Assembly (NCBI GenBank): GCA_002083405.1
Contig: LVWT01000058.1
Span: forward strand, 1-57,125
DNA: 57,125 nucleotides
From: Nitrospira sp. SG-bin2
GTDB taxonomy: Bacteria > Nitrospirota > Nitrospiria > Nitrospirales > Nitrospiraceae
Direction: 5' to 3'
Below the pieces are notes generated by a model, which was not told where the DNA came from, ran no database searches, and saw only the letters and a list, made by a program, of their open reading frames with translations. The translations under genes were made by a program, and so were the position numbers. Shown one piece after another: positions 15,399 through 24,228 of the stretch (the first letter of the stretch is position 1; each line of letters begins with the position of its first letter).

Positions 15399-17171
15399 AT
15401 GATGAACAGCGTCACTCGGAAGGCCGGCATCGGTGCCGTCACTGCCTTCGGAGTTATCCTGATTGCCAGCAATGCGGGAGTAGCCCTTGCGCAGGGCGGT
15501 CTTCCTGAAGGTTTTAAAAAGGGTGATCTAGCTCCTGAACCTTCCGCTGAAATGATCGAAGCGGGGAAGCGGGTCTATTTTACCAAGTGCGTGTGGTGCC
15601 ACGGTGTCGATGGTGCAGGTGATGGACCGGGCGCTGACCGCCTCTGGCCGCGCCCGCGTAATTTTAATCAAGGGACATTCAAGATTCGTCACACGGCCAG
15701 CGGCGAGTTGCCGTTGTTTGATGCAAAAAAGCCGGTTGCCGGTCAGAACGATCTCTTCGAGACTGTGACGCACGGATTGCCCGGTTCAGCCATGCCGCCA
15801 TGGGAGGGCATCCTGTCCGAAGAGCAGCGGCTTCAGGTATTGTCTTTCGTCACCACGCAACTCGTGAAGGATCGTAAATTCACGGACAAGCAGTCTGAAT
15901 CTCAGACGATTCTCAACCTCGCAGAACTCAAGCCGAAAGCTGCGAGCGAGGAGAGCAAGAAGCGCGGTGCAGAATTGATTGTCGAAAAAAAGTGCGTTGA
16001 GTGTCACGGGATGGAAGGCCGTGGTGACGGGAATGCCTTCAATCTAAAGGATGACTGGGGATTTTCGATCCAGCCCGCCAACTGGCACAAGTGCTGGAAC
16101 TTCCGTGGAAGCCGTCAGGACCCCTATAATGTCTCCAATATTTTCCGGACCTTCTCCACGGGCGTCAATGGCACTCCGATGCCGTCGTTCGCTGACAATA
16201 CCTCGGTGGATGAGCGATGGGACATTGCCAATTTCGTGAACTCCCTTTGTGAAAGAGATGCCGAAGGCAAGCCTCTTCCGATCGACCCATTGTCCGATAA
16301 GCCGAAAATCAATTTTGTCATTCCCTCCGATCCTGTTGAGGGAGACATCCCTGCCGACATCGAACACGAAGCCTGGCAGAAGGCGCCTAAGCGGTACGTC
16401 GCAATGGGCGGACAAATCACCCACAAGCCTAGAAACTTCGTCAATCGGATCGACGATATTTGGGTTCGTTCACTCTATAACGATAAGCACATCGTGTATC
16501 TCATCGAGTGGGACGATAGAACGAAGAGTGTCGCGGAAGGGAAGCTTCCATGGGCTCCGACGCAGGTCAACATCGATATCAAGGAACAGGAGCCGAAGAC
16601 CGGGGAAGAAGGGTCTATCGCAGCCAATCAGAATAAGTACGAGGTGTATAACGATGCCATCGCGATCGAAACAGCGGTGAAGTGGAAAGAGCTGCCTTCT
16701 CCGATTAAGCCGCGCTACCTGTTCGGCACCAACGAGCAGTTCCCTGTCGATATTGTGAAGTGGGAAGCCGATGGCTCAGTCCGGGCATTCCTGGGAACCG
16801 GATGGGATAAGGACTTTGTCGAGCGCGATACCTACGAGGAGAATCTGAAAGTCCTCAAGGGTGAGTGGAAGAACGGCCGCTGGTACGTGATGATTCAGCG
16901 TCCGGTGGGTAATAAGAAGGATCAGGACTACGATGAAGATACCTTCTTCGAAGTCGGGCAATACATCCCGACCGTTTTCTTCGCATGGGATGGTCATAAC
17001 GGCGATGCAGGCCGGAAGATGGCCGTGTCGGCCTTCTATTACACGTTCATGAATCCTCCGATTCCACAAGAGACGTACATCTATCCGGTCGTGATTGCGT
17101 TCGGAGTTGTCCTGTTGGAAGGATGGATTTTGACCCGTCGCGCCAATAGGAAGAAGGGCAAGACGCTCTAA
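15399..17171 (+). CDS. Fusion of two cytochrome c domains with an NxrC-like haem-b domain
   Basis: About 590 residues. A signal peptide ends near ALAQG (30-33). Two class I cytochrome c modules carry CVWCH (64-68) and CVECH (199-203). From about 315 the sequence fits the ethylbenzene dehydrogenase gamma/NxrC-type haem-b fold (DIWVRSLYNDKHIVYLIEWDD, FPVDIVKWEADGSVRAFLGTG, WYVMIQRP, VFFAWDG), and a C-terminal helix (about 565-585) anchors it. The fold is that of the gamma subunit of NXR, chlorate and ethylbenzene dehydrogenases. The fusion would place a b haem beside two c haems at the periplasmic face. The open frame extends to 15306, but GAGGA just before 15399/15402 and the clean signal peptide favour this start. 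Confidence 0.75.
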   Translation: MMNSVTRKAGIGAVTAFGVILIASNAGVALAQGGLPEGFKKGDLAPEPSAEMIEAGKRVYFTKCVWCHGVDGAGDGPGADRLWPRPRNFNQGTFKIRHTASGELPLFDAKKPVAGQNDLFETVTHGLPGSAMPPWEGILSEEQRLQVLSFVTTQLVKDRKFTDKQSESQTILNLAELKPKAASEESKKRGAELIVEKKCVECHGMEGRGDGNAFNLKDDWGFSIQPANWHKCWNFRGSRQDPYNVSNIFRTFSTGVNGTPMPSFADNTSVDERWDIANFVNSLCERDAEGKPLPIDPLSDKPKINFVIPSDPVEGDIPADIEHEAWQKAPKRYVAMGGQITHKPRNFVNRIDDIWVRSLYNDKHIVYLIEWDDRTKSVAEGKLPWAPTQVNIDIKEQEPKTGEEGSIAANQNKYEVYNDAIAIETAVKWKELPSPIKPRYLFGTNEQFPVDIVKWEADGSVRAFLGTGWDKDFVERDTYEENLKVLKGEWKNGRWYVMIQRPVGNKKDQDYDEDTFFEVGQYIPTVFFAWDGHNGDAGRKMAVSAFYYTFMNPPIPQETYIYPVVIAFGVVLLEGWILTRRANRKKGKTL

Positions 17172-17203
17172 TCTGAACGGGACGATTATTGGAAAAGCAG
17201 AGG

Positions 17204-17239
17204 GAGGGGGTGGGGAAACTCACCCCCTCTTTGTTTTTC
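17204..17239 (+). terminator. Intrinsic terminator after the cytochrome block
   Basis: Arms GAGGGGGTG (17204-17212) and CACCCCCTC (17221-17229) enclose an eight-base loop and are followed by TTTGTTTTT. It closes the respiratory block before mobA. Confidence 0.8.
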
Positions 17240-17264
17240 AAGGGGGCGCGTTGTCGAAGATGCC

Positions 17265-17888
17265 ATGATTGACGATGTGACAGGAATTCTTCTCGCCGGC
17301 GGCAAGAGCAGGCGCATGGGAGAAGACAAACGGTTTCTCCTTATCGGGGAGCAAACCCTGTTTGAACGGACTCTTGCCGTACTCCAATCCGTTTTTCAAA
17401 CGGTCTGTGTCGTGATCGCGCAAGACAGCCCGCCGTTGGAGGCGGAGGTTCCGGTTTTTCGTGACCTCGTAGCCGGTTGCGGCAGTCTGGGAGGGCTGTA
17501 TACGGGATTCAAGCAAGCTCACACAGAGTATGTCTTTGTCGTTGCCTGTGACATGCCCTTTCTCAATCCAATATTGGTACGCTATATGGTTTCTCTCAGA
17601 GACAAGACAGATATCGTCATGGTTCGATTGGAACAAGGACTGCAACCGACGCATGCGCTCTACGGCCGGCGGTGTCTTCCTGTGATCGAGGGGATGCTGC
17701 AGGCCCGTCAGTTGAAGATCCAAGATCTCGCCACGCACCGGTCGCTTCATGTCCGGCTCGTGGCCGAGAGGGAATTGCGGAAGATCGACCACGAGGGGCT
17801 GTCGTTTATCAACGTCAATACGCCGGCGGATCTGGATGCCGCGCGCATGCGGCATGCGCGTGGAACGGATCCCGCTTCGTCTGCATAA
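17265..17888 (+). CDS. mobA: Molybdenum cofactor guanylyltransferase MobA
   Basis: 207 residues of the nucleotidyl-transferase fold. The N-terminal loop GILLAGGKSRRMGEDK is the GTP-binding signature of MobA, and DMPFL (in VVACDMPFLNP) holds the Mg-binding Asp. The C-terminal FINVNTPADLDAA is also typical. MobA joins GMP to molybdopterin-Mo to make the bis-MGD cofactor of DMSO reductase family enzymes, including NXR. It acts in the cytoplasm. The next gene starts 4 bases after the stop. Confidence 0.9.
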   Translation: MIDDVTGILLAGGKSRRMGEDKRFLLIGEQTLFERTLAVLQSVFQTVCVVIAQDSPPLEAEVPVFRDLVAGCGSLGGLYTGFKQAHTEYVFVVACDMPFLNPILVRYMVSLRDKTDIVMVRLEQGLQPTHALYGRRCLPVIEGMLQARQLKIQDLATHRSLHVRLVAERELRKIDHEGLSFINVNTPADLDAARMRHARGTDPASSA

Positions 17889-17892
17889 TCAC

Positions 17893-18975
17893 ATGGCACG
17901 TACTGTTATCATTCTCCACCCCGGCGCTCTCGGAGATGTCGTGCTGGCGGTGCCGGCGATGAGGCGTCTTCTGGCGCGGTTTCCACAGCATCGTAGTCTT
18001 CTCATTGCGAACGAACCGATTGGACGGTTCCTGCTGGAGTGCCGGATGGTCGATGCGTGGATACCCGTGCAAGGTGCTGCCTGTACGGACCTCTTTGCCG
18101 GCTCTGTCCCTGCCTCAACCGACCTCGGGTGTTGGCTCAACGAGTGTGATTGTACTGTTGCTTGGATCAATGACGAAGGAGGGACTCTCGCGGCTGCGCT
18201 GCGATGCTGCGGGGTTCGGGAGATGATAATTCAATCACCCTTTAGCCATGAATTGCAGGCTATGCACCAGGGCGATCGCTTTTTGGAAACGATCGGCGAC
18301 ACGGTAGGGAACGGCTCGCTCGATGGGCAGATGCCGATCCCCTCCCATCTTATGGAGCGAGGACAGGTCCATCTTGAACGTATGGGGATTCCATTCGACC
18401 GGCCCATCGTTCTGATACATCCCGGCAGTGGAAGCCTCCGGAAGTGTGTTAATCCCGAAGTCCTGGCCTTGGCGATAGAGCAATTCCAAGGTGAGGATAT
18501 GTGCCCGCTCATTCTAGAAGGGCCGGCCGACCGGAAATCCGTAACCGGTTTATCCAACCTGGTTCCCGCCGTACCGGTGATTGCCGGAGAGGATCTTTCA
18601 ATCGTCGCATGCCTCCTGGCGAGATCCGTTCTCTACATCGGGAATGATTCAGGGATGACTCACTTGGCGGCGTTGCTCGCTGTTCCAGCCATTGCATTGT
18701 TCGGTCCGACGGACCCGGAACGATGGGCGCCGAGAGGCCCCCATGTGACGGTGTTGCGGGGAGCATTCTGTGTCTGCTCATCCTGGGGAAGTGTCGCAGC
18801 CTGTTCGGGGAAGCCATGTTTTGCCATTTCGGCCGAGGCGATCGTTGCAGCCGGTAAGGAGATTGCGAGATCGATAGACACAACCCATCGAAATCCTTCG
18901 CAGTATGCCTTGTCTCGGCCTGACTCGTGTGCTACAGTACCCCGTTCATTTTCTCTTTCAATGGTAACGACTTAG
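17893..18975 (+). CDS. Glycosyltransferase family 9 (heptosyltransferase-like)
   Basis: About 360 residues from the ATG at 17893; an open frame running back to 17749 overlaps mobA and is ignored. GT9 features are the N-terminal ILHPGALGDVVLAVPAMRRL, the central IVLIHPGSGSLRKC and the C-terminal YIGNDSGMTHLAALLAVPAIALFGPTDPERW, in which the donor is bound. Family members add heptose or related sugars to lipopolysaccharide. The protein is cysteine-rich near the C-terminus (CVCSSW, ACSGKPC). It is cytoplasmic or membrane-associated, and the exact sugar is not known. Confidence 0.8.
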   Translation: MARTVIILHPGALGDVVLAVPAMRRLLARFPQHRSLLIANEPIGRFLLECRMVDAWIPVQGAACTDLFAGSVPASTDLGCWLNECDCTVAWINDEGGTLAAALRCCGVREMIIQSPFSHELQAMHQGDRFLETIGDTVGNGSLDGQMPIPSHLMERGQVHLERMGIPFDRPIVLIHPGSGSLRKCVNPEVLALAIEQFQGEDMCPLILEGPADRKSVTGLSNLVPAVPVIAGEDLSIVACLLARSVLYIGNDSGMTHLAALLAVPAIALFGPTDPERWAPRGPHVTVLRGAFCVCSSWGSVAACSGKPCFAISAEAIVAAGKEIARSIDTTHRNPSQYALSRPDSCATVPRSFSLSMVTT

Positions 18976-18985
18976 GAGATTTTCC

Positions 18986-20710
18986 GTGTCTCAAGGCGTG
19001 GTCCAAGAGATGGTCGCGACAGCCTTGCTTGGCGCTCTCGATGAGGCCAGGAAAAAGGGGCAGTTGAAGACCGAAGCCTGGCCGGCTCTCACGTTGGATG
19101 CGCCTAAGCGTCCTGAATGGGGTGATTTGGCATCGACGGTTGCGATGTCACTGGCTTCTTCCGAACAGCGGGCGCCGCATGATATCGCGCAGATCATCGT
19201 CGAGAATCTTCCTCGCAGGGAACAGCTCTTTGAGCGTGTGGAGATCGTCCGGCCGGGATTTTTAAATCTCACCGTGAAGCCCGCGCTGTGGCAGGAAGTT
19301 CTGAAGGAAATTGAGTCGCAAGGCGCGGCGTACGGCAAGACCGATCTTGGCCGGGGCCGCCGGGTACTTGTCGAATATGTGAGCGCGAATCCGACCGGTC
19401 CGCTGCATGTCGGGCATGGCCGTGGCGCAGCGGTCGGGCAGGCGGTGGCCCGTTTGTTGGACGCGGTGGGTTACGAGGTCGCCGGTGAGTATTACGTCAA
19501 CGATGCGGGCCGGCAGATGAAACTTCTGGGCTCGTCGGTTTATGCACGCTACCGGGAACTGTCTGGGCAGCCGGTCGAATTTCCCGAGGACGGCTATCAC
19601 GGCGTCTACATCACTGCCGTGGCCGAACGAATCAAGCAGCAGCTTGGCGATACGGCTAAAGACCTGGCTCCGGCTGAGCTCGAAGAGCAGTGCCGCATGT
19701 TCGCCTACCGGGAAATGTTAGCGGAGATCCGTGAAGACCTCAACTCGTTCGGCATCGAATTTCAATCCTGGTTCAGCGAAGCGTCTCTCCTCGAATCCAA
19801 GGCCGTCGAGCAGGTGTTGGATGAATTGAAATCCCGTGGCCTCCTCTTTGAGCAGGAGGGCGCCTGGTGGTTCCGTTCCTCGGCATTCGGGGATGAAAAG
19901 GACCGGGTCGTCAAAAAACAGGACGGCGAATATACCTATCTTGCGTCGGACATTGCCTATCATCGGGACAAGCTCCGGCGGGGTTATGATCTGCTCATCG
20001 ACGTCTGGGGGGCGGATCATCATGGATATATCCCCCGTATGCAAGCGGTGGTGCAGGCGTATGGCCATCCGAAAGAGCGGCTGCATGTGGTGCTAGTCCA
20101 ACTCGTCAAGCTGTTGCGGGCCGGCGTCGAAGTGAAGATGTCGAAGCGGACCGGATCGTTCGTCACGATGCGGGAAGTCATCGATGAAGTCGGGGCGGAT
20201 GCGGCGAAGTTCTTTTTCCTGATGCGCGATTCACGGACACATCTGGATTTCGATCTGGACCTGGCAAAGCAGCGGTCCGCCGATAATCCGGTGTATTACG
20301 TGCAGTATGCCCATGCCAGAATTGCCAGTCTCTGGCGTGTCGCGGGTGCCAGGGGTATTGATTGTCCTCCGGCGGCGGACGCGGATCTTTCGGTGTTGAC
20401 CGACCCCGACGAATTGGGACTCATCCGAAAACTCTCTGCTTACCCGGACATTCTTCAGACGAGCGCCTCGGCGTTCGAGCCGCATCGGATGACCTACTAT
20501 TTGCAGCAACTGGCGGCGCTGTTGCACACGTTTTACAACAAGCACCGGATTCTGCCTCCGGCGGGCATACAGGAAGCAGGCGAGGCGGAACCGGTCGAAG
20601 AACTGACACCCAAGAAGACCGCGGCCCGGCTTATGCTGATGCGGGGTGTTCAGCAGGTCATCCGGAACGGTTTGTCGGTGCTTGGGATTTCAGCCCCTGA
20701 GCAGATGTAG
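18986..20710 (+). CDS. argS: Arginyl-tRNA synthetase
   Basis: 574 residues, the usual length. The N-terminal Add-1 domain (about 1-105) is followed by the catalytic class I core with SANPTGPLHVGHGRG (HVGH at 141-144) and KMSKRTGSF near residue 384, and by the C-terminal helical anticodon-binding domain. It charges tRNA-Arg with arginine in the cytoplasm. The GTG start follows TAGGAGATTTTCC. It starts 11 bases after the glycosyltransferase stop. Confidence 0.95.
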   Translation: MSQGVVQEMVATALLGALDEARKKGQLKTEAWPALTLDAPKRPEWGDLASTVAMSLASSEQRAPHDIAQIIVENLPRREQLFERVEIVRPGFLNLTVKPALWQEVLKEIESQGAAYGKTDLGRGRRVLVEYVSANPTGPLHVGHGRGAAVGQAVARLLDAVGYEVAGEYYVNDAGRQMKLLGSSVYARYRELSGQPVEFPEDGYHGVYITAVAERIKQQLGDTAKDLAPAELEEQCRMFAYREMLAEIREDLNSFGIEFQSWFSEASLLESKAVEQVLDELKSRGLLFEQEGAWWFRSSAFGDEKDRVVKKQDGEYTYLASDIAYHRDKLRRGYDLLIDVWGADHHGYIPRMQAVVQAYGHPKERLHVVLVQLVKLLRAGVEVKMSKRTGSFVTMREVIDEVGADAAKFFFLMRDSRTHLDFDLDLAKQRSADNPVYYVQYAHARIASLWRVAGARGIDCPPAADADLSVLTDPDELGLIRKLSAYPDILQTSASAFEPHRMTYYLQQLAALLHTFYNKHRILPPAGIQEAGEAEPVEELTPKKTAARLMLMRGVQQVIRNGLSVLGISAPEQM

Positions 20711-20730
20711 GGAAGAGCAGTGAGCAGGCG

Positions 20731-21906
20731 ATGATGCAATTCCAGCTTCGGCAACGCGATCGGCGCTCCAACGCCAGGCTCGGCCAACTGCGGACCGCCC
20801 GCGCCGTGATCGAGACGCCGGCCTTCATGCCGGTGGGTTCCTTGGGGCCGGTGAAGGGGCTTGAACCGGACGATCTTCACAGCCTCGGATTCCGGCTGAT
20901 GCTGAACAATGCCTATCACTTGTATCTGCGGCCAGGCCATAAAATCGTCGCCGACATGGGGGGGCTGCATTCGTTTACCGGCTGGTCCGGGGCGATCCTG
21001 ACCGACAGCGGGGGATTTCAGATTTTCAGTTTGGCCAGGTTGTGCACTGTGACCGACGAAGGCGTCACCTTTCAATCGCACATCGACGGCTCGACCCATT
21101 TCATTACGCCGGAAACAGCCATCGAAATCGAAGAATCACTGGGCGCCGATATCATCATGGCGTTCGATCAATGCGTGGCGCTTCCCGCGAGCCGGGAGGC
21201 GGTGCAGGATGGAGTACGCCGAACCAAGCTGTGGGCAGAGCGTTGTCAGGCGAGCCGGAGAAGAACGGATCAGGCGCTGTTCGGCATCGTTCAGGGCGGG
21301 CTGGATCACGATTTACGCGCGCAGTCGGCGAGAGATTTGACGGCGCTGGGATTCGAGGGATATGCAGTCGGCGGTTTGTCCGTGGGCGAAAGCAAGGCCG
21401 AGATGCACGCGATGCTGGATGCGACGGTGCCGGAATTGCCGGAGGACAAACCACGATATCTCATGGGCGTCGGGCATCCGGAGGATTTGATCGAGGGCGT
21501 GTCTCGCGGCATCGATTTATTCGACTGTGTCGTGCCGTCCCGGCATGGCCGGACCGGCTCCTTGTTTACGACAGGCGGGCGGGTGGTGATCAAACAGGCG
21601 CAATACGTTCGGGATGAACGGCCTATCGATCCAGACTGCGGATGTCCGGTCTGCGCCCGATACTCGAGAGCCTATCTGCATCATCTGTATACGGTCAAAG
21701 AAATGCTGGCATCGAGACTGAATACGATTCACAATCTCTGGTATTTTTCAGATTTCATGCGCCGGCTGCGGACCGCCATCGCACAAGGTTCGTTTCCGGA
21801 ATTTCGAGACGCATTTTATCGCAGCCACGCGCAGGAACCGCCTGAGGCCAAGGCCTCCGGCGATCGCGAGGCCGGTACGACGCGGCGGATGCCGCAGGAT
21901 ATTTAA
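20731..21906 (+). CDS. tgt: Queuine tRNA-ribosyltransferase
   Basis: 391 residues. It swaps guanine-34 for preQ1 in tRNAs with GUN anticodons. TDSGGFQIFSLARL (near 91-104) carries one catalytic Asp, and FDCVVPSRHGRTGSLF (D265) the nucleophilic Asp. The zinc site is CGCPVCARYSRAYLHHL. The C-terminus extends some 20 residues past the usual end. It starts 20 bases after argS, so the two are co-transcribed. Confidence 0.95.
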   Translation: MMQFQLRQRDRRSNARLGQLRTARAVIETPAFMPVGSLGPVKGLEPDDLHSLGFRLMLNNAYHLYLRPGHKIVADMGGLHSFTGWSGAILTDSGGFQIFSLARLCTVTDEGVTFQSHIDGSTHFITPETAIEIEESLGADIIMAFDQCVALPASREAVQDGVRRTKLWAERCQASRRRTDQALFGIVQGGLDHDLRAQSARDLTALGFEGYAVGGLSVGESKAEMHAMLDATVPELPEDKPRYLMGVGHPEDLIEGVSRGIDLFDCVVPSRHGRTGSLFTTGGRVVIKQAQYVRDERPIDPDCGCPVCARYSRAYLHHLYTVKEMLASRLNTIHNLWYFSDFMRRLRTAIAQGSFPEFRDAFYRSHAQEPPEAKASGDREAGTTRRMPQDI

Positions 21907-21978
21907 CAAACTGCTGAACAACTATGTAGGTGACAGTCTTTGGACAGGAGTCAAGTGCGCGGTAAATATCGGATGCTC

Positions 21979-22104
21979 GCAGGATGGTCAAAAAGGCCGT
22001 CCAGCGAGGCCGCAGCGAGAGAAAAGGCGAATCGTACTCTGCACTGTACGGTGAGCCTTTGAGCGACGCGAGAACAAAGCTGGCGGACTTTTTCAACATC
22101 CTGC
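21979..22104 (+). repeat. 126-base inverted-repeat element, copy 1
   Basis: The ends are inverted copies: 21979 begins GCAGGATGGTCAAAAAGGCC and the other end, read in reverse complement, begins GCAGGATGTTGAAAAAGTCC. Each arm continues to CAGC. The middle holds GAGGCCGCAGCGAG and GAACAAAGCTGGCGG. A second copy in the opposite orientation lies at 49108-49234 and matches along its whole length. It has no coding capacity and is a MITE- or REP-like dispersed element. Confidence 0.85.
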
Positions 22105-22126
22105 TAACGAAGAGGGGAACCGTTCA

Positions 22127-22459
22127 ATGCTGATGGATTCTATTGCATGGGCTGAAGGGGCGGGCGGGGGCGGCTCAGGTTCGAGCAGCCTGCTGACGTT
22201 TGTGCCGTTCATATTGATTTTCGTCATTTTCTATTTTCTGCTGATTCGGCCCCAACAGAAAAAGCAGAAAGAAGTGAAGGCGCTATTGGATGCGCTGAAA
22301 AAGGGCGACAAGATCGTGACGACGTCCGGCATCTGGGGAACGGTCGTCAATCTGGGGAAAGAGACGGTCACGCTTCAAATCGCCGACAATGCCAAGATTA
22401 AGCTGCAGCGCGAGAATATCGCGAGGGTGCGTGGAGAGGACGAGGACAAAGATGCCTAA
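22127..22459 (+). CDS. yajC: Preprotein translocase subunit YajC
   Basis: 110 residues. A glycine- and serine-rich start is followed by one transmembrane helix (LLTFVPFILIFVIFYFLLIRPQQKK), the RPQQKK boundary that marks YajC, and a small cytoplasmic domain (VTTSGIWGTVVNLGKETVTL). It associates with SecDF at the translocon. AAGAGGGGAACC precedes the ATG. secD follows 30 bases later. Confidence 0.93.
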   Translation: MLMDSIAWAEGAGGGGSGSSSLLTFVPFILIFVIFYFLLIRPQQKKQKEVKALLDALKKGDKIVTTSGIWGTVVNLGKETVTLQIADNAKIKLQRENIARVRGEDEDKDA

Positions 22460-22489
22460 TCCAAACGCGACAAAGGGGTTGGAAACGAC

Positions 22490-24133
22490 ATGAAGAAGGT
22501 GGCGGGGCGGTTGTGGTTATTGGCGCTGGTTCTGGTGGCATCGGTGGTGTCATTTGTGCCGACCTATCAGCCGGTATATCAGGCGTTGCCTGTGTGGGCG
22601 AAAACGGTTCTGCCGAACAAGGGGATTACCCTGGGGCTGGACTTGCAGGGCGGCATCCACATGGTCATGGAGGTCGATGAAGACCGTGCGGTGGAGATCG
22701 CGGTGGATCGATCCACCATGTCGCTCCAGGATCTGTTGGTCGACAAAAAGATTCCTGTCGAATCGGTGAAGCGCACAGGGCCGGCGCGCATCGCGATTCA
22801 ATTCCAGAATGCCGATCTCAAAGCGCAGATCCAGAAACTGCTCGATGACTATCCGACCTTCATGGAAAAGGAGGCAGCCGGAACTGCCGGCTCACTGGTC
22901 TGGGAGCTTCGCGACACCGAGATCGCGCGCATCAAGGATTCGACCATCAATCAGGCCTTGGAGACAATCCGGAACCGCATCGACCAGTTTGGTGTGGCGG
23001 AACCGGTCGTGCAGCGGCAGGGATTGAAACAGATCGTCGTGCAGCTGCCCGGCGTCAAGGATCCGAAGCGCGCGAAGGACTTGATCAAGGAAACCGCACT
23101 GCTGGAATTTAAAATGCTGGACGAAGACAGCCAGTTGAGGCTGGAGTTGCCTGCCGCTATTCCCAGAGACAAAGAGGCTGAGATCATCAGCCAGTTTGAA
23201 GGGAAATTGCCTGAAGGCGACCAGATCCTCTTCGAGAGGTCGATCGAGAAGGAGACCGGTCGCGAATACCGTATCCCGTACCTGGTGAAGAAACGGGTGA
23301 TGCTCACCGGCGACGTGCTCAGCGATGCGCGAGTTTCGATCGGGCAATTCAACGATCCCTATGTCTCCATTACCTTCGATGCCAAGGGCGGGCAGGAATT
23401 TGAACGAATCACGGCCGACAACGTCAAAAAGCGTATGGCAGTGGTGCTCGATAACACGATCTATTCCGCGCCGGTCATTCAAGAGCGTATTTCCGGAGGC
23501 AGGGCGCAGATTACAGGAACGTTCTCAACGCAGGAGGCCAACGATCTGGCGATCGTGCTGAGGGCCGGCGCGCTGCCGGCGCCTCTCAAGATCGTCCAGG
23601 ACCTTACGGTCGGTCCGTCGCTCGGACAGGATTCGATTGACAAGGGTGTCAGGGCGACGCTCATTGCGGGGGCCATGGTTGTGCTGTTCATGGCGGTGTA
23701 TTACCGCTTGTCCGGCGTCATCGCCAACTTTGCGTTGGTACTCAACCTCGTGTGTCTGATGGGCGCGTTATCCGCGTTGACTGCAACGCTGACATTGCCG
23801 GGCATCGCCGGGATTGTGCTCACGATCGGGATGGGCGTCGACTCGAATGTGCTGATTTTTGAGCGCATCCGCGAAGAGCTGCGAGGCGGGAAGGCCGTGC
23901 GATCGGCGATCGACGCCGGGTATGACAAGGCCCTGCTCACGATCATCGATTCGCACGTGACGACGCTGATCACCGGGGTTGCCCTCTTCTTGTTTGGAAC
24001 AGGACCGATCAAAGGGTTTGCCGTGACATTGTGTCTGGGCATTGCGATCAACCTGTTTACGGCGCTGGTCGGAACCAAAGTGATTTTCGATCTGCTGAAT
24101 CAGCGGCCCAAGGTGGAGACGTTGAGTATTTAG
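22490..24133 (+). CDS. secD: Protein translocase subunit SecD
   Basis: 547 residues. An N-terminal helix is followed by the conserved LGLDLQGGIHMVMEV motif, the large periplasmic P1 domain, and five C-terminal helices with the GLDLQGG-type and GMGVDSNVLIFERIREEL (DSN) motifs. With SecF it uses the proton motive force to pull secreted proteins across the inner membrane. It lies in the classic yajC-secD-secF order. Confidence 0.95.
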   Translation: MKKVAGRLWLLALVLVASVVSFVPTYQPVYQALPVWAKTVLPNKGITLGLDLQGGIHMVMEVDEDRAVEIAVDRSTMSLQDLLVDKKIPVESVKRTGPARIAIQFQNADLKAQIQKLLDDYPTFMEKEAAGTAGSLVWELRDTEIARIKDSTINQALETIRNRIDQFGVAEPVVQRQGLKQIVVQLPGVKDPKRAKDLIKETALLEFKMLDEDSQLRLELPAAIPRDKEAEIISQFEGKLPEGDQILFERSIEKETGREYRIPYLVKKRVMLTGDVLSDARVSIGQFNDPYVSITFDAKGGQEFERITADNVKKRMAVVLDNTIYSAPVIQERISGGRAQITGTFSTQEANDLAIVLRAGALPAPLKIVQDLTVGPSLGQDSIDKGVRATLIAGAMVVLFMAVYYRLSGVIANFALVLNLVCLMGALSALTATLTLPGIAGIVLTIGMGVDSNVLIFERIREELRGGKAVRSAIDAGYDKALLTIIDSHVTTLITGVALFLFGTGPIKGFAVTLCLGIAINLFTALVGTKVIFDLLNQRPKVETLSI

Positions 24134-24154
24134 ACGATGGCGGACACGAGACAG

Positions 24155-24209
24155 GCTGACAAGCGAGCAAGCAAGATCATGACCCCTGTCAGCTTGCCCA
24201 CTTGTCAGC
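24155..24209. other. Hairpin in the secD-secF spacer
   Basis: GCTGACAAGCGAGCAAGC (24155-24172) pairs with GCTTGCCCACTTGTCAGC (24192-24209) with two mismatches. There is no T-run, so it is more likely a transcript-stability or repeat element than a terminator. Confidence 0.55.
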
Positions 24210-24228
24210 TGCTAATTGAGGGGTACGC

